Numbered from the stretch's first letter, positions 53,280-62,576 are shown. The stretch is 64,000 nucleotides of DNA from CAVXSP01 sp963764505 (GCA_963764505.1 CAVXSP010000001.1:3348001-3412000), one strand, 5' to 3'. Translations and numbers: made by a program. Notes: generated from the letters alone by a model not told the origin.

Positions 53280-54827
53280 ATGCGAGTCCTTCTCTTCTCG
53301 ATGCCCGATTCGTTCGAGCACACGCCCACTGTGGCGATGCGCATGCCCAACGGGGCCCTGGCGTCGCTCGCGGGCAACGTCGACCCGCATCACGACGTCG
53401 CCGTGGCCGACCTCGTGCTCGCGCAGCACGCCGTGCCGCAGACCGTCGCGCGCCTCGTCCAGCGCCACGCGCCGGACGTGGTCGGGCTGTCGATCATGAC
53501 CTTCCAGCGGCGCACGGCTCTGAAGATCGTCCGTCTGGTCCGCGCGCTCCGTCCGGGCGTGCGCATCGTGGTGGGCGGCTACGATGCCAGCCTTGCCGCG
53601 GAGGCCTACCAGGCGCCGGACGCCGGCGTCGACGCCATCGTGCGCGGCGAGGGGGACCACACCTTCCGCGAGCTCCTGCGGGCGCTGGAGGGCGGAACGG
53701 GGCTCGATTGCATTCCCGGGCTGTCGTGGCGCGATGGCGATCGCTTCGTGGAGAATCCGCCTCGGGCGGTGAGCCATCTCGCCGAGGGAGACGTGCGTCC
53801 GCCCAGCCGGTCGAGTCGGGTGCTCGCCGGCTACACGTTTCTCGGCCGGCCAATCGATATCGTCGAGACATCCCGGGGGTGCACGTACGACTGCAGCTTC
53901 TGCTCGATCATCGAGATGCGGGGCCGCAATTTCCACGCGTGGCCGATTGAGCGTGTGATCGACGACATCCGCGACGCGCGCGACCACGGCGCCCGGGTCA
54001 TCTTCCTCGTCGACGACAACATCACGCTCAACGTGAAGCGGTTCCTCGCACTTTGCCACGCGATCCGAGCCGCGGGCCTGCATACGATCGACTACATCGT
54101 CCAGGGGATGACCTCCGCGATCGCGTCGAGCGGCGACGAACTGGGCCAGGCGATGCGCGACGCCGGATTCCGCTACGTGTTCCTCGGGATCGAGAACGTG
54201 CTCGACGAGGATCTGGCGTTCCTACGCGCATCGGCGAAGAACGCCCAGCGCGAAGCGGGGCGGACCGTCGGGAGCGCGACGCGGCGGGCGGTCGATGTGC
54301 TGCACCGGCACGGCATGCTCGTGGTCGGCGGCCTGATCATCGGGAATCCGGACGACACGCGCGAGTCGATCGACGCGAACCTCGAGTTCGCCCGGCGGTA
54401 CGTCGACTGGCCGTACATCCAGCATCCGACGCCCTACCCCGGCACGCCGATGACGCGCGATTTCCGCGAGCGCGATCTCATCGTCAACGAGCGGATCGAG
54501 GAGTACGACGGCACGACGGCGGTCGTGCGAAGCGCGCACCTGGAGGCGGAGGAGATCGAGTTCCTGCGCTGGCGCGCGGAACGCTGGATGAAGCTGCGAC
54601 ACATTCCGCCGGTCCTCGCGCACGATCCCGGATTCGTCCTGCAGAACGGCATCGGCATGATGCGGCACACGTTCCGCGGCTCGCGGCTGAAGACGTGGCT
54701 GGGCCTGGAGAGCGAGCGCAAGGCGTTCAAACGCTACAAGGAGATCCGCCGCCGCGAGCGGGAGTACCTGCCGGACACCCCGGTTCGGGTTCCCGCATTC
54801 GAGGCGGCGCCGGCGACACCTTCCTGA
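53280..54827 (+). CDS. B12-binding radical SAM protein
   Basis: 515 aa. N-terminal cobalamin-binding fold (residues 1-140: MRVLLFSMPDSFEH, VVGLSIMTFQRRTALKIVRL, VRIVVGGYDASLAAEAYQAP) without the DxHxxG motif, as usual for this class. Radical SAM core at about 190-400 with the cluster motif CTYDCSFC (CxxxCxxC), then RYVFLGIENVLDEDLAFL and GLIIGNPDDTRESIDANL. The C-terminal region is helical. Product unknown; such enzymes methylate or rearrange lipids, antibiotics and hopanoids. A GGGGGAGG ribosome site precedes the ATG at 53280. Confidence 0.88.
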   Translation: MRVLLFSMPDSFEHTPTVAMRMPNGALASLAGNVDPHHDVAVADLVLAQHAVPQTVARLVQRHAPDVVGLSIMTFQRRTALKIVRLVRALRPGVRIVVGGYDASLAAEAYQAPDAGVDAIVRGEGDHTFRELLRALEGGTGLDCIPGLSWRDGDRFVENPPRAVSHLAEGDVRPPSRSSRVLAGYTFLGRPIDIVETSRGCTYDCSFCSIIEMRGRNFHAWPIERVIDDIRDARDHGARVIFLVDDNITLNVKRFLALCHAIRAAGLHTIDYIVQGMTSAIASSGDELGQAMRDAGFRYVFLGIENVLDEDLAFLRASAKNAQREAGRTVGSATRRAVDVLHRHGMLVVGGLIIGNPDDTRESIDANLEFARRYVDWPYIQHPTPYPGTPMTRDFRERDLIVNERIEEYDGTTAVVRSAHLEAEEIEFLRWRAERWMKLRHIPPVLAHDPGFVLQNGIGMMRHTFRGSRLKTWLGLESERKAFKRYKEIRRREREYLPDTPVRVPAFEAAPATPS

Positions 54828-54834
54828 GCGCCGT

Positions 54835-54863
54835 CTGCCGCGCCACCGGTGGCATCTCGGCAG
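54835..54863. terminator. Hairpin downstream of the radical SAM gene
   Basis: CTGCCG (54835-54840) and CGGCAG (54858-54863) enclose the perfect palindrome GCCACCGGTGGC (54842-54853). Located 8 nt after the radical SAM stop. There is no T-tract, so efficiency is uncertain. Confidence 0.5.
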
Positions 54864-55015
54864 GATGAGAGGGCCGCGCGGCGCTGCGCGTCCGGAAAAC
54901 TCTAAGACACGCGCCGGGCGTTTACCCGATGGTCCGCTGACTGAAGAAGAAACAGAATGGCCGCGTCGGTGAACAGCTCTTCCATCGATCTCATCCTCAT
55001 CGGAAGGCGGCGGTC

Positions 55016-55915
55016 ATGAACTGGGCGGTCATCCTGGCGGGCGGGAATGGTACGCGGCTGCAGCCCCTCACGCGGGCGTTGACCGGCGACGACCGGCCAA
55101 AGCAGTTCTGCCGGCTGCTCGGAGAGACGACGCTGCTGGCCCAGACACGCGCGCGCGTCGCTCTGAACGTGAGGCACGAGCAGTCCCTCTGCGTGGTGAC
55201 GCGCGAGCACGAGCGGTTCTACCGCCGGGAGCTCGCGGATCTTCCCGCCCCCCAAATCATCGAACAGCCGGCAAACCGCGGGACCGCCGCGGCGATCGCC
55301 TACGCCGTCGCGCGGATTGGCCAGCGCGACAGGAAGGCGCGCGTGGTTGTCCTTCCCGCGGACCACCACTACGAGGACGGCGAGAAGTTCCGGCGCGCGG
55401 TCGACGACGCCTTCCGGGCGGCCAGGCTGCGGCCCGACCTCCTGTACCTGCTGGGCACCGAGCCGGACGGACCGGAGGTCGACTACGGCTGGATCGAGCC
55501 CGGCCCACCTCTCGACCATCCGGACGGGTCGATCGCCATGGTCCGGCGGTTCTGGGAGAAGCCGACGAAGCCGGTGGCCGAGGATCTGCTGGGGCGCGGC
55601 TGCCTGTGGAACATGTTCGTGATGATCGGCAGCCTCGGCGCCTTTCGGAGGCTCCTCTGCGCCTCCGTGCCCGACATGATGCGCACGTTCGAGCTGATCG
55701 AGCAGTATCCCGCCCTGGCGGCAACCGTCGAGCAGGTCTATGACGTCCTTTCCCCTGTCGATTTCTCGGGCGGCGTCCTGGCGCGGCATCTCGGCAACGT
55801 CGCGGTCGTCCGCGTGCCCCGAATCGGCTGGACGGACCTCGGCCAGCCCGCCCGTGTCCTCAGCCTGCTGACGGCGCGCAGCGCATCGGCGTCCACCATG
55901 GGTGTGGCGAGCTGA
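55016..55915 (+). CDS. manC: Mannose-1-phosphate guanylyltransferase-like nucleotidyltransferase
   Basis: 299 aa. Nucleotide-binding motif NWAVILAGGNGTRLQPLTRA, then RPKQFCRLLGETTLLAQT, EQPANRGTAAAIAYA, VVVLPADHHYEDGEKF, and FWEKPTKPVAEDLLGRGCLW with the product-site GWTDLGQPARVL. These match the GMP-type branch of the family. Shorter than ManC-PMI fusions and lacking a cupin domain. Makes GDP-mannose for glycans; exact sugar is inferred. Isolated from other sugar genes. An 188-nt spacer upstream holds the hairpin at 54835; a GGAAGGCGG ribosome site precedes the ATG. Confidence 0.85.
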   Translation: MNWAVILAGGNGTRLQPLTRALTGDDRPKQFCRLLGETTLLAQTRARVALNVRHEQSLCVVTREHERFYRRELADLPAPQIIEQPANRGTAAAIAYAVARIGQRDRKARVVVLPADHHYEDGEKFRRAVDDAFRAARLRPDLLYLLGTEPDGPEVDYGWIEPGPPLDHPDGSIAMVRRFWEKPTKPVAEDLLGRGCLWNMFVMIGSLGAFRRLLCASVPDMMRTFELIEQYPALAATVEQVYDVLSPVDFSGGVLARHLGNVAVVRVPRIGWTDLGQPARVLSLLTARSASASTMGVAS

Positions 55916-55976
55916 GCCACGTCCGCGCAGGCGCACCCACCCGCGCGTTCGGCCCGAGACGACGCTCTGCAAAAAG

Positions 55977-55988
55977 CGTAAGCTTACG
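55977..55988. promoter_or_regulatory. 12-bp palindrome CGTAAGCTTACG just ahead of a regulator gene
   Basis: Perfect palindrome whose last base is 2 nt before the ATG of the sigma-54 response regulator, in an otherwise GC-rich 75-nt spacer. No ribosome site is visible there. Candidate operator for autoregulation or a local transcription signal; a chance occurrence cannot be ruled out. Confidence 0.35.
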
Positions 55989-55990
55989 GA

Positions 55991-57388
55991 ATGCCCGAGC
56001 CGACGAGAGGCACCGAGCCCCCCGTGCAGATACTCGTCGTCGAAGACGACGCCGCGCAGCGCATCGGATTGCAGCAGCTCCTCCGCAGCTGGGGCTTCTC
56101 GGTCGACACGGCCGTCGACGGCGAGGACGCCCTCCACAAGATCGCCGTGGGTCGTCCCGGCATCGTCCTCACCGATCTCGTCATGCCCCGGATGAGCGGG
56201 CTGGAGCTCTTCCGGGCGCTGCGGCAGCACCATGACGACGATCTGACGCTGGTGATCATGACGGCCCAGGGCACCGTCGAGACCGCCGTCGAGGCGATCA
56301 AGCAGGGCGCCTACGACTACGTCAGCAAACCGGTCGATCCGCAGCGGCTGAAGATCCTGCTGGACCAGCTCGTCGAGCGGCACGGCACGCTGCGCGAGGT
56401 GCGCCTGCTCCGCCGGCAGCTGCGGGAGCACGGCACGTTCGGCAAGCTGATTGGTCTCAACGGCGAGATGCGCCGGATCTATCACGTGATCGAGCAGGCG
56501 GCCCCGACCAACGCGTCGGTGCTCATCAGCGGCGAGTCGGGCACCGGCAAGGAGCTGGTGGCTCAGACGATCCACCAGCTCAGCCCGCGCGCGTCGCAGG
56601 CCTACGTGCCGATCAACTGCGCGGCGATCCCCGACACGCTGCTCGAGAGCGAGCTGTTCGGCCACGAGAAAGGCGCCTTCACCGGGGCCATCACGCGCCG
56701 GCAGGGGTGCTTCGAGCTGGCCAATCGCGGCACGCTGTTCCTGGACGAGATCGCCGAGATGACGCCAGCCACGCAGGCGAAGCTGCTGCGGGTCCTGCAG
56801 GAGCGGTCGTTCCGCACGCTCGGCGGGCAGCGGGAGCAGTCGGTCGACATCCGTGTGCTGGCCGCGACCAACGCCGATCCGCCCGAGGCGGTACGCGAGG
56901 GCAAGCTCCGCGAAGACCTCTACTATCGTCTGAACGTGTTCGCGATCTCGCTGCCGCCGCTCCGGCAGCGAAAGGACGACTTGCCGCTGCTCGTGCAGGC
57001 GTTCATCTCCGAGTTCAATGCGCGCAACCGCCGGTCGGTCAGCACGGTCTCCCCCCGCGTGATGCACGTGTTCGAGCGCTACGACTGGCCGGGCAACGTC
57101 CGCGAGCTGCGCAACGTCATCGAGCGCGCCACCATCGTGGCGCAGGGCGGCATCATCGACGTCCAGGACCTGCCCCCGCTCGCCGAGATCCCGGCGCCCG
57201 CGCCGGCCCCGGCGCCGCGCGCCGGGCTCTCGGCCGGCACGACGGTGGAGGAAGCGGAACGGAAGCTGATCGAGCTCACGCTCGAGCACACCGGAGGCAA
57301 CAAGACCCGCGCGGCCGACATGCTCGGCATCAGCCTCAAGACCTTGCACAACAAGCTCAATCGACTGAACCTCAGACAGAAGGTATAG
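55991..57388 (+). CDS. Sigma-54-dependent response regulator (NtrC family)
   Basis: 465 aa. Receiver domain 1-125 with acidic pocket VVEDD and phospho-Asp D62 (VLTDLVMPRMSG), Lys in YVSKPVDP. AAA+ domain about 145-385: Walker A GESGTGK at 181-187, sigma-54 contact motif GAFTGA at 228-233, LFLDEIAEM Walker B, and FERYDWPGNVRELRNVIERA. C-terminal Fis-type HTH (TLEHTGGNKTRAADMLGISL, KTLHNKLNRLNL). Activates sigma-54 promoters after phosphorylation, presumably by the kinase 66 nt downstream. Confidence 0.93.
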   Translation: MPEPTRGTEPPVQILVVEDDAAQRIGLQQLLRSWGFSVDTAVDGEDALHKIAVGRPGIVLTDLVMPRMSGLELFRALRQHHDDDLTLVIMTAQGTVETAVEAIKQGAYDYVSKPVDPQRLKILLDQLVERHGTLREVRLLRRQLREHGTFGKLIGLNGEMRRIYHVIEQAAPTNASVLISGESGTGKELVAQTIHQLSPRASQAYVPINCAAIPDTLLESELFGHEKGAFTGAITRRQGCFELANRGTLFLDEIAEMTPATQAKLLRVLQERSFRTLGGQREQSVDIRVLAATNADPPEAVREGKLREDLYYRLNVFAISLPPLRQRKDDLPLLVQAFISEFNARNRRSVSTVSPRVMHVFERYDWPGNVRELRNVIERATIVAQGGIIDVQDLPPLAEIPAPAPAPAPRAGLSAGTTVEEAERKLIELTLEHTGGNKTRAADMLGISLKTLHNKLNRLNLRQKV

Positions 57389-57453
57389 ATCGCCGGTGAC
57401 GGCGCGGCCGCGCCGTCACCATTACCACGACACGCCCACGAATCGGATCGCGC

Positions 57454-59244
57454 TTGGGTATCAAAGGCAAACAAGTCGCCGGAGTGACGATACTCGTCGG
57501 GCTGGCGGTGCTCCTGCTGAGCGCCTGGTACCTCTCGGAGCTCGCCCGGGTGCACCTCGAGGAGACCAACGCGCGCGCGGAACTGGTCGCGAGCACGATC
57601 TCCAACCGAGTGTTCGACGCGATTGCCGCCGGCGCGGACCCGATGGCCGCGCTCCAAACGGATCCGGGCCTGCAATCGATTCTGACCGCCACCGTCGCGG
57701 TCTCTCGGAACGTGCTCTACATCTCGATCACCGATCCCCGCGGCGTCGTCATCGCCGACGGGATTCCGACCCGGGTCGGAGGCACGCTGCCGGCGACACA
57801 GGACCTCGAGACGCTGCTCCACCAGAGCTGGCTCGCGCAGATGCAGGCGATCTCGGACAAGGACGGCCGCACGTTCGAACACGTTCTGAAGCTGAACCTC
57901 GAGACGAACGATCCGCCCGGACGGCAGGAACTCGGATCGATCCACGTCGGAGTCTCGACGCTGTTCATCCGCAACAATCTCGGCGAGTCGCTGGAGACGC
58001 CGATGTACACGGCGCTGGTCGTGCTCGTCATCGCGAGTGCCGCCGCGATGCTCCTCGCCCAGCTCGTGCTGCGACCGATTCACGTCATCCACAGCGGTCT
58101 GGCGCGGCTCGGCCGCGGCGAACTCGACGTGAACGTGGACCTTCCGGCGGAAGGCGAACTGGCCGCTCTCGGTGATTCCTTCCAGGCGGTCAGGGCCCGA
58201 CTCGCTGCCGACCAGAGCCAGCTGGCCGGGCAGCGCGCGACGCTGGAATCGGTCGTCGAGCACCTCGAGGACGCGGTCGCGCTGTTCGCGCCCGACGGCA
58301 CGCTGCTCTTCGCGAATCCCGCGATGCGCACCGTCCTGCGTTCTGACAGCTCCACGGCGCTCGGCGATCTCCTGCCGGCGGATCATCCGTACAGGCGGCT
58401 GCTCGACGAGGCGCTGTCCACACGCGAATCGCAGGGCCTGGTGCACGTCCGTGTGCCGGATGCCGGCGAGCGCCTCGTGCTCACGCACATCGTCGAGGAT
58501 CCGAACCAGCACTGGCTCGGCGTGATGCTGGTTGCGCGCAATCTGGCCTACTTGAGCGAAGTCGAATCCACGCTCACCTATTCCCGCAAGCTCACCGCCC
58601 TGAGCCGGCTGTCGGCGGGCATCGCGCACGAGGTGAAGAATCCGCTGAATGCCACGATGATTCACCTCGAGCTCCTGAAGATGCAGGTGCAGGACGTGCC
58701 GGCCGCCAAGGAGCACCTGCATGTCATCGCCGCGCAGGTGCGCCGTCTCGACGAGGTCGTGCAGGGATTCCTGAAGTTCACCCGGCCGGCCGACCTCCAG
58801 CTTCGTCCCACTGACATCGAATCGCTGATCGAGGAGATCATGCCGATCGTCACCGCCGAGGCCGCGAAATCGGGCGTGAACGTGCGGGTCGAGTATTCGC
58901 CGGTCCTGCCCCTCGTCTCGGCCGACGAAGGCATGCTGCAGCAGGCGTTCCTGAACCTGGCCCTGAACGCCTGTCAGGCGATGCCGAACGGCGGCCGCCT
59001 CCGGATTGCGGCCGCCGCGCGGCCGGGCCGTCGCGTCGAGGTGCTCTTCGAGGACACCGGGACCGGCATTCCGCCGGAACACCTCGAGCGAATCTTCGAC
59101 TTGTACTTCACGACCAAGGAAAGCGGAACCGGCATCGGCTTGTCGATGGTGTACCGCACCATCCAGCTCCATGACGGCGACATCGAGGTGCAGTCGGTCG
59201 TCGGCGCCGGCACCACGTTCCGAGTACCGTTGAGGCAGGCGTGA
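57454..59244 (+). CDS. Membrane sensor histidine kinase (NtrB/ZraS-like)
   Basis: 596 aa with a TTG start. Two membrane helices (about 10-28 and 186-205) bound a periplasmic sensor domain (about 30-185, PDC/CACHE-like). Then HAMP (LVLRPIHVIHSGLARLGRGE), PAS (about 260-350), HisKA with phospho-His H392 (LSRLSAGIAHEVKNPLNATM) and HATPase (NLALNACQAMPNGGRLRIAA, EDTGTGIPPEHLERIFDLYF, GTGIGLSMVYRTIQLHDGDI). Partner of the sigma-54 regulator upstream. The stop overlaps the downstream lipoprotein start (GTGA). Signal unknown. Confidence 0.93.
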   Translation: MGIKGKQVAGVTILVGLAVLLLSAWYLSELARVHLEETNARAELVASTISNRVFDAIAAGADPMAALQTDPGLQSILTATVAVSRNVLYISITDPRGVVIADGIPTRVGGTLPATQDLETLLHQSWLAQMQAISDKDGRTFEHVLKLNLETNDPPGRQELGSIHVGVSTLFIRNNLGESLETPMYTALVVLVIASAAAMLLAQLVLRPIHVIHSGLARLGRGELDVNVDLPAEGELAALGDSFQAVRARLAADQSQLAGQRATLESVVEHLEDAVALFAPDGTLLFANPAMRTVLRSDSSTALGDLLPADHPYRRLLDEALSTRESQGLVHVRVPDAGERLVLTHIVEDPNQHWLGVMLVARNLAYLSEVESTLTYSRKLTALSRLSAGIAHEVKNPLNATMIHLELLKMQVQDVPAAKEHLHVIAAQVRRLDEVVQGFLKFTRPADLQLRPTDIESLIEEIMPIVTAEAAKSGVNVRVEYSPVLPLVSADEGMLQQAFLNLALNACQAMPNGGRLRIAAAARPGRRVEVLFEDTGTGIPPEHLERIFDLYFTTKESGTGIGLSMVYRTIQLHDGDIEVQSVVGAGTTFRVPLRQA

Positions 59245-59828
59245 AGAAGACCTTCCCGGCCGGCCGCCCCAGCCGCTGGCATAATCGGATTGTGATCCGG
59301 CTCGTCGGCGCTCTGCTGGTTGCAGCCTCGGCCGTCGCGGGCTGCACGAAGACGCACGCGAAGGTGCCGCCGCCTCCGCCGGTCGCGCTCCTGACGCCTC
59401 CGCCGCCGGATCGCGTCATCGTGCCCGCACCGCGCCCGGAGCCGGTGGAGCCTCCGTCGCAGGAGCCCGCGACGCCAGCCGCCGCGGCGCCGTCCACGGG
59501 ACCGACGCAGCCCCGCCGGACGCCGGCGCCCGCATCGGCGCCCGCACCCGCCGTCACGGCGCCGGAGCCGGCCGCACCGCCACCCGTGCTGCAGACGACC
59601 CCGAATCCGCCCGAGGTCGAGCAGCAGGCGCTGAGCTTGATTGCCGCGGCGGAACGCGATCTTGCGCCGCTCGGTGGGACGAAGCTGAGTGCCAACGCGC
59701 GCGCGCAGTACGAAAGCGCTCGAGGATTCATCCGCCAGGCACGAGAGGCCTTGAAGGTGAAAAACGTCGTGCTCGCGCGCGAGCTGGCCGACAAGGCGGC
59801 GTCGCTTGCGGATCAGCTCAAGCGCTAG
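59241..59828 (+). CDS. Pro/Ala-rich lipoprotein with C-terminal helical domain
   Basis: 195 aa. The GTG start at 59241 overlaps the kinase stop; a second GTG at 59292 gives a better lipoprotein signal (VIRLVGALLVAASAVAGC, lipobox SAVAGC). About 90 residues of Pro/Ala linker follow, then a helical domain (about 125-195: EQQALSLIAAAERDLAPLGG, ARGFIRQAREALKVKNVVLA) resembling a DUF4398-type or TolC-adaptor-like hairpin. Likely anchored at the outer membrane. Coupled to the two-component genes, so it may be part of, or a target of, that sensory system. Confidence 0.72.
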   Translation: MKKTFPAGRPSRWHNRIVIRLVGALLVAASAVAGCTKTHAKVPPPPPVALLTPPPPDRVIVPAPRPEPVEPPSQEPATPAAAAPSTGPTQPRRTPAPASAPAPAVTAPEPAAPPPVLQTTPNPPEVEQQALSLIAAAERDLAPLGGTKLSANARAQYESARGFIRQAREALKVKNVVLARELADKAASLADQLKR

Positions 59829-59831
59829 CCG

Positions 59832-60665
59832 CTAGCTCGCGCCCTCGCCGCCGTATCGCCGCTTCATTTCGTTCCACTGCTCTCGCAGCAGTGCCATGGC
59901 CGAATCGGGATCGGCCGGCGACACGTGACGGGCGCGTTCGGGGATGAGCACCGTCGCGACCAGCAGATCGAGGTCATCGCGCAGGCGGGCACCGGCGGCA
60001 TCCGAGGGCGCCCGTAGCCAACCCGCCGCCGCCGCACCCCAGGCGCGATCGAGGTCGTCCACGCCGGCCGCCGCGGCGGCAAGCCAGAATGCCGCCACCG
60101 TGGACTGGTCGTCCTCGTGGAGCGTCGCCTCGGCCCGGCCGAGGATCCGCTGATAAATCGCGCGTCGATCGTCCCTCGGGCCCAGCTGGGCCTGCTGATC
60201 GAGGGCTTCGGCCCACCACTCGAAGAGCCGGTCGCGCGCGCCGGGCTCGAGCATCTCGAGGCGTCCCATCGCGACCTCGAAGAACTCGGCCGCGGTGCTG
60301 AACCGCCAGTCGAAATAGAGCAGTTCGCCCATGCCGATCGTCCAGTCGAGCCGGTCTCGCGGCGCGAGCGCCCCTTTGTCGACGGTCACCAGCGCCTCGC
60401 GGGCGGCGGTGAGCTCGTCTGGATCCAGCATCTGCCGATAACGCTCCAGGTGCGCCCGCGAAAGGACGACGCCCGCCGCCTCGGCTGAACCGGGCTGCTG
60501 GCGAGCTTCCAGGGCGGACTCGATGGCGGCATCGTACTGGCGCTGGTTGTACTGCTCGTGCGCCCGCGCGAGCGCATCGGACTGGGCCGCCGCCGCTGGA
60601 GGGCCCACGATGTAGAGGGCGGCGACCAGAATCGCCGCCACTCCTCCTCGCCGGAATTCGCTCAT
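59832..60665 (-). CDS. Exported TPR-like helical protein
   Basis: 277 aa. Signal peptide (GGVAAILVAALYIVGPPAAA AQ), then helices with TPR-like repeats: ARAHEQYNQRQYDAAIESAL, VVLSRAHLERYRQMLDPDEL, and an Ala/Trp-rich second half (VAAFWLAAAAAGVDDLDRAW). Length and composition match secreted proteins of unknown role that often accompany lipoproteins in this phylum. Convergent with the lipoprotein gene (3-nt gap) and divergent from the VWFA gene. Confidence 0.7.
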   Translation of the reverse strand: MSEFRRGGVAAILVAALYIVGPPAAAAQSDALARAHEQYNQRQYDAAIESALEARQQPGSAEAAGVVLSRAHLERYRQMLDPDELTAAREALVTVDKGALAPRDRLDWTIGMGELLYFDWRFSTAAEFFEVAMGRLEMLEPGARDRLFEWWAEALDQQAQLGPRDDRRAIYQRILGRAEATLHEDDQSTVAAFWLAAAAAGVDDLDRAWGAAAAGWLRAPSDAAGARLRDDLDLLVATVLIPERARHVSPADPDSAMALLREQWNEMKRRYGGEGAS

Positions 60666-60814
60666 GTCTCAGACTCTGGCCTGCGAGATCTCAGGCTGTC
60701 AACCGGCGCGATATAAATAGAGAGAGGCCCCGGCTCGTCCCGCCCGTGTGGGTAACTCTTACACACCCCCCCACCGCCGAGGGGGTTCGCTGCCGAAATC
60801 GTGGAGGTTTGCCC

Positions 60815-61802
60815 ATGACTTGGTTGGCAAGGAACTTGAACCGGCAGCGAGCGATGCAACTCACGGCTGGCCTCGCGCTCGCCCTCTGCATCGTGAGCCG
60901 TCTGGCCGCGACCGGGCCAGCCGCGCAGGACGCGCCGCCAACGTTCAAGGCTGGCGTGGATCGGGTGGGCGTCACGGCGGTGGTCCACAAGCGGAACGGA
61001 CAGGCCGTCACCGACCTCAGACGCGACGACTTCATTCTCCTCGACAACGGGCGGGAGCGGCCAATCCTCGAGTTCCGGTCGGAGCCGACCGCTGCGACTC
61101 TGGCGCTGCTCGTCGATTTGAGCGGCAGCATGTCGCCGGCGCGCATGGCGGCGAGCCGGGCCACCGCCCAGGATCTCGTCGTCGGCCTGGCGGCCGGTAT
61201 CGATCGCATCGGGTTCTTCGCCTTCGACACCCACCTGCAGGAGCTCCGGCCGTTCGAGCCCGTGCAGGGCGACGTGCTCGGCGCGTTCGACGAGCTGCAT
61301 CCGTTCGGGGCGACTTCGCTGTACGACGCCGTGGCGGAGACGGGCCGCCGGCTCGCGGCCGACGGCAGCACGCGGCGGGCGGTGGTGGCGCTGACCGACG
61401 GCGGCGAGAACAGCAGCCGCCTGTCGGCCACCGAAGTCACGCGTCTCGCCAGCGAGATTGACGTGCCCGTCTACATCGTGGTCGTCTCGCCGTTCAACCG
61501 GCCGGAGACGCCGAGCAAGGAAGAGACGCGCATCGCGGCGGATGCGCTCGCGCAGAGCAGGATTGGCAGTCTGGCGCGCTGGACCGGGGGCGAGATCTTC
61601 TCCGTCTCGAGCGACGTGGAGGCGAGCCAGGCCGCCCGGCAGATCGTCGACGAGCTTCGCCAGCAGGTACTTCATCGGCTTCGCTCCGGATGCCAGCCGG
61701 CCGGGTTGGCACTCGATCGAGGTTCGCACCCGCCGGAAGGATCTGGTGGTGCGCGCGAGGAGCGGGTACGTGGCGCAGGACCGGCCGGATACTCAGGGAT
61801 GA
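60815..61802 (+). pseudogene. Secreted VWFA-domain protein (acidobacterial type), +1 frameshift
   Basis: A signal peptide (QLTAGLALALCIVSRLAATG) follows ATG 60815 with GGAGG upstream. The N-terminal segment FKAGVDRVGVTAVVHKRNGQ and DDFILLDNGRERPILEF is the acidobacterial module; the VWA domain has an intact MIDAS (LLVDLSGSMS, about residue 108) and a second site (GATSLYDAVAE). At 61666-61667 one extra G (CAGCAGGTAC) shifts the frame; without it, ELRQQ joins YFIGFAPDASRPGWHSIEVR, giving about 328 aa and ending at 61802. Hence probably a base-call error. Upstream leader has a C-rich/G-rich hairpin. Confidence 0.82.
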
Positions 61803-61824
61803 CGTGAACACAGGAGGCAGCAGC

Positions 61825-62503
61825 ATGCGGAAATCATTGCTCATCATGGCGCTCTTCGGACTCGCCGCCGGCGGATCGACGGCGTGTGCGACCAAGGGAT
61901 TCGTCAGAACGCAGGTCGCGCAGGTGAACGAGAAGGTCGACAACTTGAACCAGTCGCTCGAAGAGACGCAGGAGCGCACGCGACAGAACGAGAGCAAGAT
62001 CAACGACGTCGATCAGCGCGCGCAGACTGGCGTCGGTGAGGCCAAGAACGCCGCCACGGCCGCCGACCAGCGCGCGTCAGCGGCTGGCGATTCGGCGACG
62101 GCCGCGGCCGCGCACGCAGAAGCGCTCGACAAGGCCTCGAAGCGGATGGTCTACGAGGTCGTCCTGAGCGAGAACCAGGGCAACTTCAAGTTCAACAAGA
62201 CCGAGCTGCCGGACGAGGCGAAGGCCGCGATCGACGATATGGTCAAGCAGCTCATGGCCGACCCGAAGGGCGCGTACTTCGAAATCGAGGGGCACACCGA
62301 CAACGTCGGACCGAAGACCATCAACGAGAAGCTCGGTCTCGAGCGCGCCGAAGCGGTGAAGCGCTACCTGTACCGAGCAGTACCAGATTCCGCTGCACCG
62401 CATCAACGTGATCAGCTACGGCGAGGACAAGCCGCTCGCCCCGAACAACACGCGCGAGGGCCGCGCGCAGAACCGCGCCGTGGTCATCCGCGTGCTCGTC
62501 TAG
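61825..62503 (+). pseudogene. OmpA-family outer-membrane lipoprotein, +1 frameshift
   Basis: Signal with lipobox-like GGSTAC (LLIMALFGLAAGGSTACATK), a coiled-coil stalk (residues about 30-105: VNEKVDNLNQSLEETQERTR), then an OmpA C-terminal peptidoglycan-binding domain (FEIEGHTDNVGPKTINEKLG, LERAEAVKRYL). An extra C at 62373-62374 breaks the frame at YLY; removing it restores EQYQIPLHRINVISYGEDKP and NTREGRAQNRAVVIRVLV to the stop at 62503, about 225 aa. Anchors outer membrane to wall. Ribosome site AGGAGG. Follows VWFA by 22 nt, probably co-transcribed. Confidence 0.85.
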
Positions 62504-62542
62504 CCCGCTCGTTCGTTCCCCGCACTTCCCTCCATACCGGCC

Positions 62543-62576
62543 GCGGCGGCGGACATCTTGCGATGTCCACCGCCGC
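62543..62576. terminator. Hairpin 1 of the intergenic pair
   Basis: GCGGCGGCGGACATC and GATGTCCACCGCCGC pair with one mismatch around a 4-nt loop (TTGC). Located 40 nt after the ompA stop. Probable transcription-end hairpin of GC-rich type without a T-tract. Confidence 0.6.

Noticed and set aside
52167..55915. Natural-product or cofactor gene cluster around the B12-radical SAM gene
   Set aside because: Neighbours are a generic oxidoreductase on the other strand and a sugar nucleotidyltransferase after a 188-nt gap. No carrier protein, synthase, precursor peptide or exporter is seen.
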